Under the pieces are notes generated by a model. The model saw only the letters and a list, made by a program, of their open reading frames with translations. It ran no database searches and was not told where the DNA came from. The position numbers and the translations under genes are program-made. Below are positions 33,979 through 44,300 of a stretch of 64,000 bases of DNA, in pieces; positions within the stretch are counted from its first letter, which is position 1; the number at the start of each line of letters is the position of its first letter. The DNA lies in contig JAFFSR010000248.1 of assembly GCA_017163975.1 (NCBI GenBank), positions 1,568,501 through 1,632,500 on the forward strand, written 5' to 3'. This stretch comes from Anastatus disparis (taxonomy: Eukaryota > Arthropoda > Insecta > Hymenoptera > Eupelmidae).

Positions 33979-35841
33979 TTATTTTTTCTTACCATACCTT
34001 ACACGTTTCTCATCAAATGATCGGTGCAAAGGTTTCCTTTTACGTTTTTTCCCAGTAGTTTTACAATCTCTTTTCAACATCCAGCAGTAGTCGGCCAGCA
34101 TACTAGCATCCCATCTACCTTGATAACGCTTCTCCATTACTTTAATGTCTTGGTGAAAACGCTCTCCCTGTTCTTCGCTATAATCGCCACAGTTTTCAGG
34201 AAAACTATCCAAGTGATTGTGCAGAAAATGTAGTTTGTAATTCATTAGGCAACCCATATTCCCATAGTTCTCAACCATTTTATATACAATTACTTTGTAA
34301 TTTGTGCTTCTGCGATTACCCAAAAAGTTTTCAGTAACTTCCTTAAAGCTAAGCCATGCAGCTTTCTCAATGTTTGTCATGGAACTAATGAACTGGTCAT
34401 CAGCCATCATTTTTCTAATTTCAGGACCGTCAAAAATACCTTCCTTCAATTTTGCATCTGATTTACTTGGAAATTTACTTTCCAAGTATTTGAAGCTACT
34501 GGCTATCTTTATCTAAAGCTTTAACGAATTGTTTCATCACACCAAGTTTTATGTGTAATGGAGGAATGAGAACTCTTTTCGGATCAACCAATGGAGTAGC
34601 TATAACGTTACTCTTTCCGACTTCGAGAGATTTTCTTTCAGGCCATTTATGATTTGTATAGTGCTTTGCACGGTCTCTACTATCCCATAAGCACAAGAAA
34701 CATGGCGTCTTTGTAAATCCAGACTGCTGTCCTAACAATATTCCAGAAACTTTCAAATCACCACATATCCGCCATTTATGCTTATCATACTGAATATTTT
34801 GTATTATAATTTTGAGATTATCGTATGTTTCCTTCATTGTAGTGGAGTGCGCTATAGGAACTGAGGCATAGTGGTTGCTATTGTGTAGTAATACGGCTTT
34901 TAAACTTCTTTTTGATGAATCTATGAACAATCTCCATTCTTCGTCTTTATACACATTAGGTTTAATTTCATTCATTAAACCTTTTACGTCTTTACAATAT
35001 ACTATTTTATTACCATTATGATTCATTTCTTCAAAGTATGGTTCGAAACTTTTGCTTCTTGTTCTGTAAAAAGATACTTTAGTAGATTTTGCCAACTGAT
35101 TCATGCCTTTTAAAGCTGAAGCTAAATGTTCTGCTCCATCTTTAGGTAAGTTAAGCTCTCTAACTAGGTCGTTTAGTTTATCTTGAGTCCATAATTTACG
35201 CTTTTGTCTTTTTGGCCCGCTGGAAGGAAAATATCGTCATCGTCATCATCATCATCATCATCATTTTCAATTTTTTCATCACTATAGCTTTCATACGATT
35301 CATCTTTTAAGTCATTATTATCTATTCCATCCCCATTAATGCCGCCACTGACTTCGTTATCTTCTTCATCATTTTTTTCATTGTTGGTATCTGATTCAAT
35401 AGATAGCCTCTCAAGAAGATCGAGCTCTTCATCGCTTCCCGAGTTTTCGATAGGTCTTTTTACAGAAATAACATCAGCATAATTCACTGTTGCTTTAATT
35501 TTACTATTAATTCCAATAATTGCGGTATTACAGAAGTAACAATCCTCTCTTCTATCTGCTTGATACCATTCCATTGGGCTATTAAATTAAACTTTGTCAT
35601 CTTCTTTTGTTTTATTCCACTTACAAAGCATTTGACGACATTGTTCGCAGATACTACATGGAGTCCACTTTTCTATAACTACATCAGTTTCTAATTTGGA
35701 GCAAGTTTTGTAAATTTTTCTGAGATTCTCATTGAAATGTCTTCGAGATTTTTGCGGAGTGAATACTCCGCAGACAAAACAAAAAAGATTAGAATTTTTT
35801 GTGCAAATATGCCCTTGAGATGTAGAAGGTGAATTTTCCAT
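33979..35841 (-). pseudogene. Transposase-like gene, left-arm copy (broken)
   Basis: Unidentified protein, longer than in the right arm. From ATG 35841 it has a zinc-binding N-terminus (CFVCGVF, later CSICEQCRQMLCKW), then CYFCNTA, an Asp/Glu-rich linker with a run of about 12 Asp, and the conserved region shared with the right copy. Breaks: an in-frame TAA at 35587-35589, a frameshift near 35,215 and another at about 34,490 where one base is gained relative to the right copy. In the conserved part ICGDLK, PCFLCLWDSRDR and DYSEEQGERFHQD could supply an Asp-Asp-Glu set around a Cys-x2-Cys. That function is inference; I know the family only as repeated uncharacterised arthropod proteins. Confidence 0.55.
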
Positions 35842-35842
35842 G

Positions 35843-36400
35843 ATTTTCAGTATAACCCCGCACGTTGGGGATCCTGGTCCGATCGCAGGTGAGTCCACTG
35901 TCCCGGAGGTGATAACTCTTATACCTCTCCGGGGCTAAGTATAAGAGCTTTCCGACTTTGATGAGGACAGTGTCAACTCGTCGTCGGACACACTACAGCT
36001 TCATCCTCACACCCTAACGTCCCCCTGCGAGGCAGTGCGCTTCCACTGGCATCGTTACCCCGACAAACTTATGAGCGGATCATTCCACACATCCCCGTTT
36101 GGGGCAGTGTCACCGTCACAGTTTTTGTCGAGGAAGCCGGTGAAGGCTACGTTGACGAAAAAAATTCATGTTTAATTTTTTCTTATTCATTTAACCGTAC
36201 ATTTGTACAATTAGAAAATGCATGCCTACTTTCTACACAATTCTTCACGTATATCACAGAACACTCTTATGCAATTTGAAATTGTATAATGTACGATCTC
36301 ACAAATGAGAGAAAATTAAATATGATCTTTTGTTCTTCAAAGTAGCCTTGTATTAAAATGAAATTAATCAATATTGTACTAAAATTCGCAGATACCGTGG
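35843..36400. other. GC-rich segment between the arms
   Basis: From about 35,866 to 36,160 the DNA is much richer in G+C than anything nearby. It contains a perfect 9-bp hairpin stem (CTCTTATAC at 35,916-35,924, complement at 35,939-35,947). It then returns to AT-rich sequence. It matches neither arm. It may be a further inserted fragment, such as the end of a retroelement, or the promoter region of the gene pair. Confidence 0.4.
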
Positions 36401-36403
36401 TTT

Positions 36404-36731
36404 AGGTTTGTTTTGCATGAATCTAGTACATTTCACCTTGAAATTACCTTTACTCAATGTAGCGAGTCCTATGAAAGTGATAGTAATGAAGAAACTGCAG
36501 ATGATGATGATGATGACGATGACGATATTTTCCTTCCAGCGGGCCAAAAAGACAAAAGCGTAAATTATGGACTCAAGATAAACTAAACGACCTAGTTAGA
36601 GAGCTTAACTTACCTAAAGATGGAGCAGAACATTTAGCTTCAGCTTTAAAAGGCATGAATCAGTTGGCAAAATCTACTAAAGTATCTTTTACAGAACAAG
36701 AAGCAAAAGTTTCGAACCATACTTTGAAGAA
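36404..36731 (+). pseudogene. Broken 5' part of the right-arm transposase-like gene
   Basis: Corresponds to the acidic linker and following Lys-rich segment of the left copy (run of Asp codons, then GPKRQK-like coding). One base is missing near 36,690 relative to the left copy, which shifts the frame before the long open frame. The zinc-binding N-terminus is absent. Upstream of the Asp run the two arms are visibly diverged, whereas downstream they are nearly identical. Confidence 0.6.
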
Positions 36732-37778
36732 ATGAATCATAATGGTAATAAAATAGTATATTGTAAAGACGTAAAAGGTTTAATGAATGAAATTAAACCT
36801 AATGTGTATAAAGACGAAGAATGGAGATTGTTCATAGATTCATCAAAAAGAAGTTTAAAAGCCGTATTACTACACAATAGCAACCACTATGCCTCAGTTC
36901 CTATAGCGCACTCCACTACAATGAAGGAAACATACGATAATCTCAAAATTATAATACAAAATATTCAGTATGATAAGCATAAATGGCGGATATGTGGTGA
37001 TTTGAAAGTTTCTGGAATATTGTTAGGACAGCAGTCTGGATTTACAAAGACGCCATGTTTCTTGTGCTTATGGGATAGTAGAGACCGTGCAAAGCACTAT
37101 ACAAATCATAAATGGCCTGAAAGAAAATCTCTCGAAGTCGGAAAGAGTAACGTTATAGCTACTCCATTGGTTGATCCGAAAAGAGTTCTCATTCCTCCAT
37201 TACACATAAAACTTGGTGTGATGAAACAATTCGTTAAAGCTTTAGATAAAGATAGCCAGTGCTTCAAATACTTGGAAAGTAAATTTCCAAGTAAATCAGA
37301 TGCAAAATTGAAGGAAGGTATTTTTGACGGTCCTGAAATTAGAAAAATGATGGCTGATGACCAGTTCATTAGTTCCATGACAAACATTGAGAAAGCTGCA
37401 TGGCTTAGCTTTAAGGAAGTTACTGAAAACTTTTTGGGTAATCGCAGAAGCACAAATTACAAAGTAATTGTATATAAAATGGTTGAGAACTATGGGAATA
37501 TGGGTTGCCTAATGAATTACAAACTACATTTTCTGCACAATCACTTGGATAGTTTTCCTGAAAACTGTGGCGATTATAGCGAAGAACAGGGAGAGCGTTT
37601 TCACCAAGACATTAAAGTAATGGAGAAGCGTTATCAAGGTAGATGGGATGCTAGTATGCTGGCCGACTACTGCTGGATGTTGAAAAGAGATTGTAAAACT
37701 ACTGGGAAAAAACGTAAAAGGAAACCTTTGCACCGATCATTTGATGAGAAACGTGTAAGGTATGGTAAGAAAAAATAA
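36732..37778 (+). CDS. Transposase-like protein, right-arm copy, 348-residue open frame
   Basis: The longest intact frame of the inverted pair. It starts MNHNGNKIVYCKD only because of the upstream frameshift; the original protein was longer. Conserved features: IDSSKRSLKAVLLHNSNHY near residue 40, ICGDLKVSGILLGQQSGF near 98, PCFLCLWDSRDR near 120 (Cys-x2-Cys plus Asp), then a helical C-terminal half with LHFLHNHLDSFPENCGDYSE and EEQGERFHQDIKVM near 280, and a basic tail (KKRKRKP). An RNase H-like transposase with Asp-Asp-Glu residues is plausible given its place in a transposon with inverted repeats, but this rests on pattern only. Nearly identical to the left-arm copy over its length. Confidence 0.6.
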   Translation: MNHNGNKIVYCKDVKGLMNEIKPNVYKDEEWRLFIDSSKRSLKAVLLHNSNHYASVPIAHSTTMKETYDNLKIIIQNIQYDKHKWRICGDLKVSGILLGQQSGFTKTPCFLCLWDSRDRAKHYTNHKWPERKSLEVGKSNVIATPLVDPKRVLIPPLHIKLGVMKQFVKALDKDSQCFKYLESKFPSKSDAKLKEGIFDGPEIRKMMADDQFISSMTNIEKAAWLSFKEVTENFLGNRRSTNYKVIVYKMVENYGNMGCLMNYKLHFLHNHLDSFPENCGDYSEEQGERFHQDIKVMEKRYQGRWDASMLADYCWMLKRDCKTTGKKRKRKPLHRSFDEKRVRYGKKK

Positions 37779-37842
37779 ATAGCATGAAGTTTGGTTTGTT
37801 TTACAAGAATTTTGTCGATTTTACCTTCAAATAACCTTCACT

Positions 37843-39241
37843 ATGAGGTGATGGAGTCAAACGGACCACGGATTCGGATTCGGCGACCCCAAAAACATAT
37901 ATGTATACTGTTAAACCTTGGTTGCCGTTAATTTTGGAAATTTGACCTTGACCTGACCTCGACCCTGAGGTGATGGGGTCAAATGGACCACGGATTCGGA
38001 ATCAGCGACCTCAAAAACATATATGTATACTGTTAAACCTTGGTTGCTGTTAATTTTGTAAATTTGACCTTGACCTGATCTTGACCCTGAGGTGATGGGG
38101 TCAAATGGACCACGGATTCGGAATCAGCGACCTCAAAAACATATATGTATACTGTTAAACCTTGGTTGCCGTTAATTTTGTAAATTTGACCTTGACCTGA
38201 CCTTGACCCTAAGGTGATGGGGTCAAATGGACCACGGATTCGGAATCAGCGACCTCAAAAACATATATGTGTACTATTAAACCTTGGTTGCCGTTGATTT
38301 TGGAAATTTGACCTTCACCTGACCTTGACCCTGAGGTGATGGGGTCAAATGGACCACGGATTCGGAATCAGCGACCTCAAAAACATATATGTATACTGTT
38401 AAACCTTGGTTGCCGTTAATTTTGTAAATTTGACCTTGACCTGACCTTGACCCCGAGGTGATGGGGTCAAATGGACCACGGATTCGGAATCAGCGACCTC
38501 AAAAACATATATGTATACTGTTAAACCTTGGTTGCTGTTAATTTTGTAAATTTGACCTTGACCTGATCTTGACCCTGAGGTGATGGGGTCAAATGGACCA
38601 CGGATTCGGAATCAGCGACCTCAAAAACATATATGTATACTGTTAAACCTTGGTTGCCGTTAATTTTGTAAATTTGACCTTGACCTGACCTTGACCCTAA
38701 GGTGATGGGGTCAAATGGACCACGGATTCGGAATCAGCGACCTCAAAAACATATATGTATACTGTTAAACCTTGGTTGCCGTCAATTTTGTAAATTTGAC
38801 CTTGACCTGACCTTGACCCTGAGGTGATGGGGTCAAATGGACCACGGATTCGGAATCAGCGACCTCAAAAACATATATGTATACTGTTAAACCTTGGTTG
38901 CCGTTAATTTTGTAAATTTGACCTTGACCTGACCTTGACCCTAAGGTGATGGGGTCAAATGGACCACGGATTCGGAATCAGCGACCTCAAAAACATATAT
39001 GTATAGTGTTAGACCTTGGTTGCCGTTAATTTTGTAAATTTGACCTTGACCTGACCTTGACCCTGAGGTGATGGGGTCAAATGGACCACGGATTCGGAAT
39101 CAGCGATCTCAAAACCATATATGTATACTGTTAAACCTTGGTTGCCGTTAATTTTGTAAATTTGACCTTGACCTGACCTTGACCCTGAGGTGATGGGGTC
39201 AAATGGACCACGGATTCGTAATCAGCGACCTCAAAAACATA
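37843..39241 (-). repeat. 122-bp satellite array, right arm (about 12 units)
   Basis: Inverted relative to the left array, with twice as many units; GATGGGGTCAAATGGACC recurs every 122 bases from about 37,971 to 39,192. As on the left, the unit next to the gene is the most diverged. The outermost unit runs straight into the terminal inverted repeat. Unit variants (CTGAGG/CTAAGG, GCTGTTAA/GCCGTTAA) alternate, suggesting expansion of blocks of several units. Confidence 0.9.
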
Positions 39242-39295
39242 AAGTATATATGGTCTGGTCCGTGGGTTTTGACATTTTTTTTTTGTGTGGCTGTG

Positions 39296-40260
39296 TAATT
39301 GACCAAATATTATAAGCATTATTTACTGTACTATATTCAATTTCGTTATTTTCAATATAGTATTCTAAAGTAGATAAATTAAAGTGACTTAATTGGAATC
39401 CATTATTAGTTAAAATATTATTAATAATGCTTAAGAGTCCGCTGTATCTTTGTCCTTTTCTAATTAAAAAATTGACTTTTTTCCGAAAATTATCAACAAG
39501 AGGCAAAAATTAAGAGATGGTTCCGATGTGTTTAATAAAATGTAATATTTTCTTTGATTAGTATGAATTAATTTTATTGCTTCGTTTTTAAGAAAAGTTG
39601 GAATAACTTAAAAAATTAGAAATTAGTGTCAAATAATGGGATTTTCAAGTTATTCCAACTTATCTTGAAAATAAAGCGGTGGAATTAAATTATTCTTATC
39701 AGAGAAAATATTGCTTTCTATTACACAAATCGAAACCATCTCTTTATTTCTGCCTGAAGCTATTAGTTTTTATAAAAAATAAATTTTAAATAGATTCGGT
39801 AAAACAGGTAACTGTGTCGATATACAGCTGACTCTTAATACATATTCTTTACCTTATTGTTGATTCATTTTTGGTAATATGATAAAAATAGATTTTATAT
39901 TTTCCATATAATTCTCGAGCATTAATAGGATTGTAAAATGTACAAATGTAACTAAATAATTGACAAAGAGCTTTTGGAAATCGAGATTAACATGATTCTT
40001 TTAAACATTTATCCCATTCATCATCTATTTCAACTAAATTTTTTGCTTTTGGTGCTTCAAAGAATGTTGGGTATGTAATTCCATCGAAAGTTTCTAAGCT
40101 TTCAAAAGATGATGCAATTTTAACGTAAAACAGAAGTAATCTTTAAAAGAATCTTTCTCTTTGTTTTGGATTAACTGAGTGCATTCCGGTTAGAATAGGT
40201 TTCACAGTTTTTATTCTTTTAGTCTATGTTTTGTGTATTTGATTAAAAACACAATGTTGC
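39296..40260 (-). pseudogene. Helitron region between Rep and helicase
   Basis: On the minus strand, ILTGMHSVNPKQRERFF then RLLLFYVKIASSFESLETF, DGITYPTFFEA and EIDDEWDKCLKES follow the conserved Helitron pattern that precedes the helicase. Next come FPKAL, QLFSYICTFYNPINARELY and NNILTNNGFQLSHFNL. Several stops and frame changes interrupt it. The transposon with satellite arms begins at 39,295, and the Helitron frame resumes beyond its far end near 31,519. Confidence 0.75.
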
Positions 40261-40322
40261 AGTATATCAGAATAAAAATAATTAAATGCTTAGGCGTTAT
40301 TATATGATCTTATGCATTTTTT

Positions 40323-40691
40323 TTAATTATTACTTACTATAGAATTTCCCGTAAGTAATTTCTTAATCTCTTCAGGGTATTCTGGGTCTTCTTCTAATGT
40401 TATATTTCCTTGTTTACAACATGATGTAAATTTCTTATTACTTGACATTTTGAATGCAAAATGTCTAGCACCACAAAAATCACAAATGAAATTTAAATCA
40501 CCAATATTATTTTCCATGATATTATTTTCATTATTATTGGTCAATGTATCTTTAACTATTTGGTAATAATTTATATCATTTTTATTTTCTTTTATTTTGA
40601 ATTCATCTTTCTTTTTTTCATAACAATTTTTATTTTTTACAGAAGTAATTAAATTATTATTTTTTTTTAAATGTTTTTTCATAAAATTCAT
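40323..40691 (-). pseudogene. Helitron N-terminal zinc finger
   Basis: An Asn/Lys-rich leader is followed by FICDFCGARHFAFKM and SCCKQGNITLEEDPEYPEEI. The CxxCGA...CC..G arrangement is the hallmark of the Helitron RepHel N-terminus. After it the frame ends within 15 residues (TGNSIVSNN), where a normal protein would continue into the Rep nuclease; instead the post-Rep segment begins about 60 bases further on. Confidence 0.75.
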
Positions 40692-40700
40692 TTAAACGTT

Positions 40701-41341
40701 TCAATATTTTGTGTTAGTTTATTAATAAATATTGTTTTCTATTTTCTAAAACTTTATCTTTATTCTATTTATAATACGATTTGTCATGAATGCGTCTATC
40801 ATAGTTGTGATTCTCTTGATATGATAAATTCTTATTTTTGTTTGAGGATTTTTAATTGTTTTTTATAAATTCATTTTGGTTAAAAGTTCGACTTTTTTGT
40901 TGCAATATATTAATATTTTTTTATTTTTTCATTGTAACTTTTATAATTTTTTAAAATTTTTTATCCCTCTTGAAATTATTTTCAAGTTTAGTCATTACAA
41001 TAATGTTTTGAAAATCAATTTGATTTTTATGTTGTGTTATATCTAAATTTTTTAATTTCTCAATCGAAACTTATTAATTTTATTAATTTTCAACCGACTT
41101 CAAAAAGAAGGAGGTACTCAATTTGATTGAATTTTTTTTGTCTGTTACCACATAACTCCGTCATTTCTAAACCGATTCGAAAAAACTTTTTTTTATCTGA
41201 GATAGATGATGTCTGCAGAAAGGTCTCATACGTCTTCTATAATTATTGGGCCAATATTCGGTTTGTATGAGCAAATTATCAAATTAAGAAAAACCGGGTG
41301 TTTAGTTTTCTCATTTACCTCCCTTATACTTCGCCTGCTAT

Positions 41342-41433
<92 letters not shown>

Positions 41434-41820
41434 CTAAACTTGAATATGTATACATACACACACAACGACACTGTACCGTTGAGCCTTCTCTCTTTCCTTC
41501 TATACATTGCTTAGTATAGTGTACTAATGCATGGGTTATAAATTATTCATAAAAGTTAGGCGTAATTAGTGGGTCCACCCTTATTTGCGCTTTTAGTAAG
41601 GAAATCCACTAAAAAATAGAAAATAAAAATTTTTTAACAAAAAAAAAATCTTAAACATAAAAAAATATTAAACAATAAAAACTTCTTTACAAAAAACAAA
41701 ACCGACTTCAGAAAAAAATTTTATAACAACAAACAAAACCGACTTCAAAAAAATGCACTGAAGTATTTATTTATAAAAATATAATTTGTTTGTGCTGTTT
41801 ACAAATAATTAGATAATCTA
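40701..41820. repeat. AT-rich stretch, CCGACTTCAAAAAG repeat and (CT)n microsatellite
   Basis: AT-rich DNA without genes. At about 41,090 begins CCGACTTCAAAAAGAAGGAG, a motif I know as a common arthropod dispersed repeat; shorter copies follow near 41,700 and 41,740. A pure (CT)n tract lies at 41,346-41,430. The frames through it are serine-leucine by-products. Confidence 0.55.
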
Positions 41821-42329
41821 AAATATATTTGCTACACATGTGTTAAGTTGGATGCGTAGTGTGCGTATATTTATTGCAGATCATAAATTATTTGTAACTG
41901 TTCAGTGCATTTTTTTGAAGTTGGTTTTGTTCTTCGTTGAAAAAATTTTTTTTATCATTCAATTTATTTTTGAATGTCAAAATTGGTTCTTGTTCAATAT
42001 CATTTTCAAATTCTTTAATGTTATTGTATCTAATTTTTCACAATTACTTTTTGAAATTTTTTCTTTGGTTTGTTCCTTTTTTTTTATTACTGTTTTGGTG
42101 AATTTTCTGTAGATAAGTTTTTAATTTATAATTCGTTGCCTCTATGTTATCTGATGGCAGTAATTGTTGTAGTGCCAATTCTCGCAACTTTTTTTCTTCG
42201 AGATATTAAAAATTTATATTTTGAACATTTAATTTCCTTGTTGACAATCCTTGTGATGTACAATTTTCTGATTCATGGATATCGCTTTGTAATCGATATT
42301 AGTATAATTGTTTTCTACTAATAGAAACA

Positions 42330-42860
42330 TGACAATTAAATTTGTTTCATACATAGTTAGCAAATGTCCGTATTTTTTCGATGTCAAATTCTATTCGACA
42401 AGGACACAAATTATTAACAATTGTTGTTGTAAACGCTATTGAAAAAATGCCACAATCAAAAGGATTAATCTGAAATTAAACTTTTTTCTAAACATATTTG
42501 TAAGTTTTCACGAATTAGAAATAGTTTATTAATGCAAATTTTTTGTTCATAATTTTATCCATTACTATTTAAACCATCATAAACATGAATCACATTTTGT
42601 AAATAATAGATACTAATCCAGTGACCAAAATGGAGAAAAGTATTTATATGTAATCTTGATTTAATGGAACTGGATTAATATTTTCGGGACTTTGAAAAAA
42701 TATTTTTGGCTGCATTGAAAAATTTTTATGATTATTGAAAATTTGATTGAATTTTTTAATGTGTTTATTATTTAACATACTCAATTGTCAAGCATATCCA
42801 TCTTCACCTATTATAATTAATTTTTTTTCTTTGGCTAAATTTATTCTATGAAAATAATGA
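42330..42860 (-). pseudogene. Ulp1/C48-type cysteine protease remnant
   Basis: Minus-strand fragments carry the catalytic set of SUMO-protease-like C48 peptidases: LHFGHWISIYY (His) near 42,630, VYDGLNSNG (Asp) near 42,575, and INPFDCGIFSIAFTTT (Cys) near 42,450, then EFDIEKIRTFANYV before a TGA. NINPVPLNQDYI further upstream fits the usual N-terminal edge. Stops and frame changes between the pieces make it a pseudogene. Such proteases are carried by several DNA transposon groups; which one this was cannot be told. Confidence 0.6.
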
Positions 42861-43249
42861 ATTATTGTGTACTTCTGAATTGAAATTATTTAATATGTTA
42901 CATCTAAAAAACTATGAAAAATCATGGAATAAAAATTTTAAATGTTATTTATATAGATAATTAAAAATTCTGATTTATAATTATTCTTAAAATTTTAATA
43001 AATTACCACTTATTAAATACATAAACGTAAAAAAAACATAAACACCATAAAAATAAAGTTCAATGTTCATCATTGAACATTGTTCATTTAAAGTTTTAAA
43101 CTTAAATTCTTATGTTAGTTTGTTCATTTTTTTGCTCATATAGAAATATTTTTTCTAAAACCTATTTTTCATAAAATTTTAAATTTATAGAATCGATTAA
43201 TGATAAAACATCTAACCAAAATCTTTTCTTTGCTTAAATTCCTTTTTAA
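42861..43249. other. AT-rich stretch without genes
   Basis: Extremely AT-rich, no supportable feature. Short inverted words around TTCAATGTTCATCATTGAAC (43,060-43,080) could form a small hairpin. Confidence 0.45.
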
Positions 43250-43570
43250 TTTTAATCTATACGAGCTTAATTCATCTCGCTCCTAACGTCAATCGGTTAC
43301 ATTTTCATATATTATATTAATATATATAAATTAGCCAATTTCAAAGTAAAAAAAATTGCCTTCATTTATAAATTTTTATATTTCAGTTCTGTTTAAAATT
43401 TAGTTTTTATATATTTAGAAAAAAAGGATTAATTAAAGTCCCAATATGCATAAAAATTGTTTAAATACAAATCATATCATCATGATAAATTAAAAATTTG
43501 TTTAACTCAATTTTATTTAAATTAATGAAAAAATATGATAGGAATTCATTCTTTTTAATCATGTGTTTCA
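43250..43570 (-). repeat. Dispersed repeat joined to the minisatellite, copy 2
   Basis: Inverted counterpart of 8,740-9,065: shares GTCTGAAACACATGATT (complemented), the AAACAATTTTTATGCATAT region and the TAACCGATTGACGTTAGGAG-like segment, with perhaps one difference in six or seven bases. Confidence 0.7.
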
Positions 43571-44030
43571 GACAGAGGGACAGAGATGCAAAAACGGAGA
43601 CGTAGGAACGGAGGAGTAAAGACGAAGACACAGAGACGGAGACAAAGGGACAGAGAGACGGAAACAGAGAGACATAGACAGAAAGACGAAAACGGAGAGA
43701 CGGAGACGAAGCTACATAGACAGAGGGATGGAGAGCCGAAAATGGAGAAACAGAGACAGAGAAACAAAGATGAAAAAAAGAAGTCGTAGGAACGGGGACA
43801 GAGAGAAGTAGTTATTGGGGCACCATGAACCGTCACAATAAACCCCCACCCCACCACCCCAAAGGTTATTGACCACTAGGTCAATGACCTCTGAGAAGGC
43901 AAAGTAGGGGTTTGTTAGGCATGGTACCCAAACAACTGGAGGGTCACTCACCTCCTCCTAGAAATTTAGAGTGGGGATGAACTGGAGGGTCACTTACCCC
44001 CTCCCAGAAAATTTAGAGTGGGGATAAAAA
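43564..44030. repeat. GAGACGG minisatellite and a 47-bp duplication
   Basis: 43,564-43,795 is the purine strand of the TCCGTC minisatellite. After a C-rich stretch (ACCCCCACCCCACC) there is a 47-bp tandem duplication at about 43,934-44,026 with AACTGGAGGGTCACT and AATTTAGAGTGGGGAT. No gene. Confidence 0.6.
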
Positions 44031-44300
44031 ATATTTTAATCGATATTTCAAAAATATTAATTTAAAATTTTGTAATATAATCCTTTTTAATATCGAAATA
44101 ATAAAAACTTGAATTATAAAATATATATTTAAAAGATTTTTAATTTCCAATAATTATAAATTTTTATATTGAATCAGAAAATACAAAATTTACATATAAA
44201 TTATTGTGTGTATGAAGGATGAGGAGTTGGTAACAGACAAGGTGATTGAAATACTCATGTTTTAAAGTTTAACAACACATTTATTATTAATAATAAAACA

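Larger units (their letters stand above)
31521..39295. mobile_element. 7.8-kb transposon with inverted satellite-and-gene arms
   Basis: Terminal inverted repeats of about 49 bp start CACAGCCACACAAAA (31,521 and complemented at 39,295) and include CCCACGGACCAGACCATATA. TAA stands directly outside both ends, a probable 3-bp target duplication. Inside, each arm has 122-bp satellites and one copy of a transposase-like gene, facing each other tail-out. The left arm has in addition an inserted 1.68-kb element; a GC-rich segment lies between the arms. The element interrupts a Helitron. Superfamily unknown to me: a 3-bp TAA duplication recalls PIF/Harbinger, but the protein does not look like that family. 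Confidence 0.75.
28926..40700 (-). mobile_element. Decayed, Rep-less Helitron interrupted by nested insertions
   Basis: Minus-strand pieces keep Helitron order: zinc finger (40.7-40.3 kb), the conserved region between Rep and helicase (40.25-39.3 kb), a short continuation (31.52-31.44 kb) and the Pif1-type helicase (30.3-29.03 kb). Between these lie a 7.8-kb transposon and a 1-kb palindromic element. The Rep nuclease itself (normally about 1 kb) is missing between zinc finger and linker region, so this copy could not mobilise alone. Terminal CTRR hairpin and 5' TC end were not located. Confidence 0.75.

Noticed and set aside
37106..37733. 115- and 69-codon frames antisense to the transposase-like gene
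   Set aside because: Mirror images of the coding strand, repeated in the left arm only because the gene is duplicated.
33256..39241. CRISPR-like array
   Set aside because: The 122-bp units are direct tandem repeats without spacers, in a eukaryotic transposon.
41840..42321. Hydrophobic 83-90 codon plus-strand frames that look like membrane proteins
   Set aside because: Phe/Ile/Leu bias follows from T-rich DNA; the minus strand next to it carries the C48 protease remnant.
43800..44300. Terminal inverted repeat of the Polinton
   Set aside because: I looked for complements of this stretch at 58.9-64 kb and found none.
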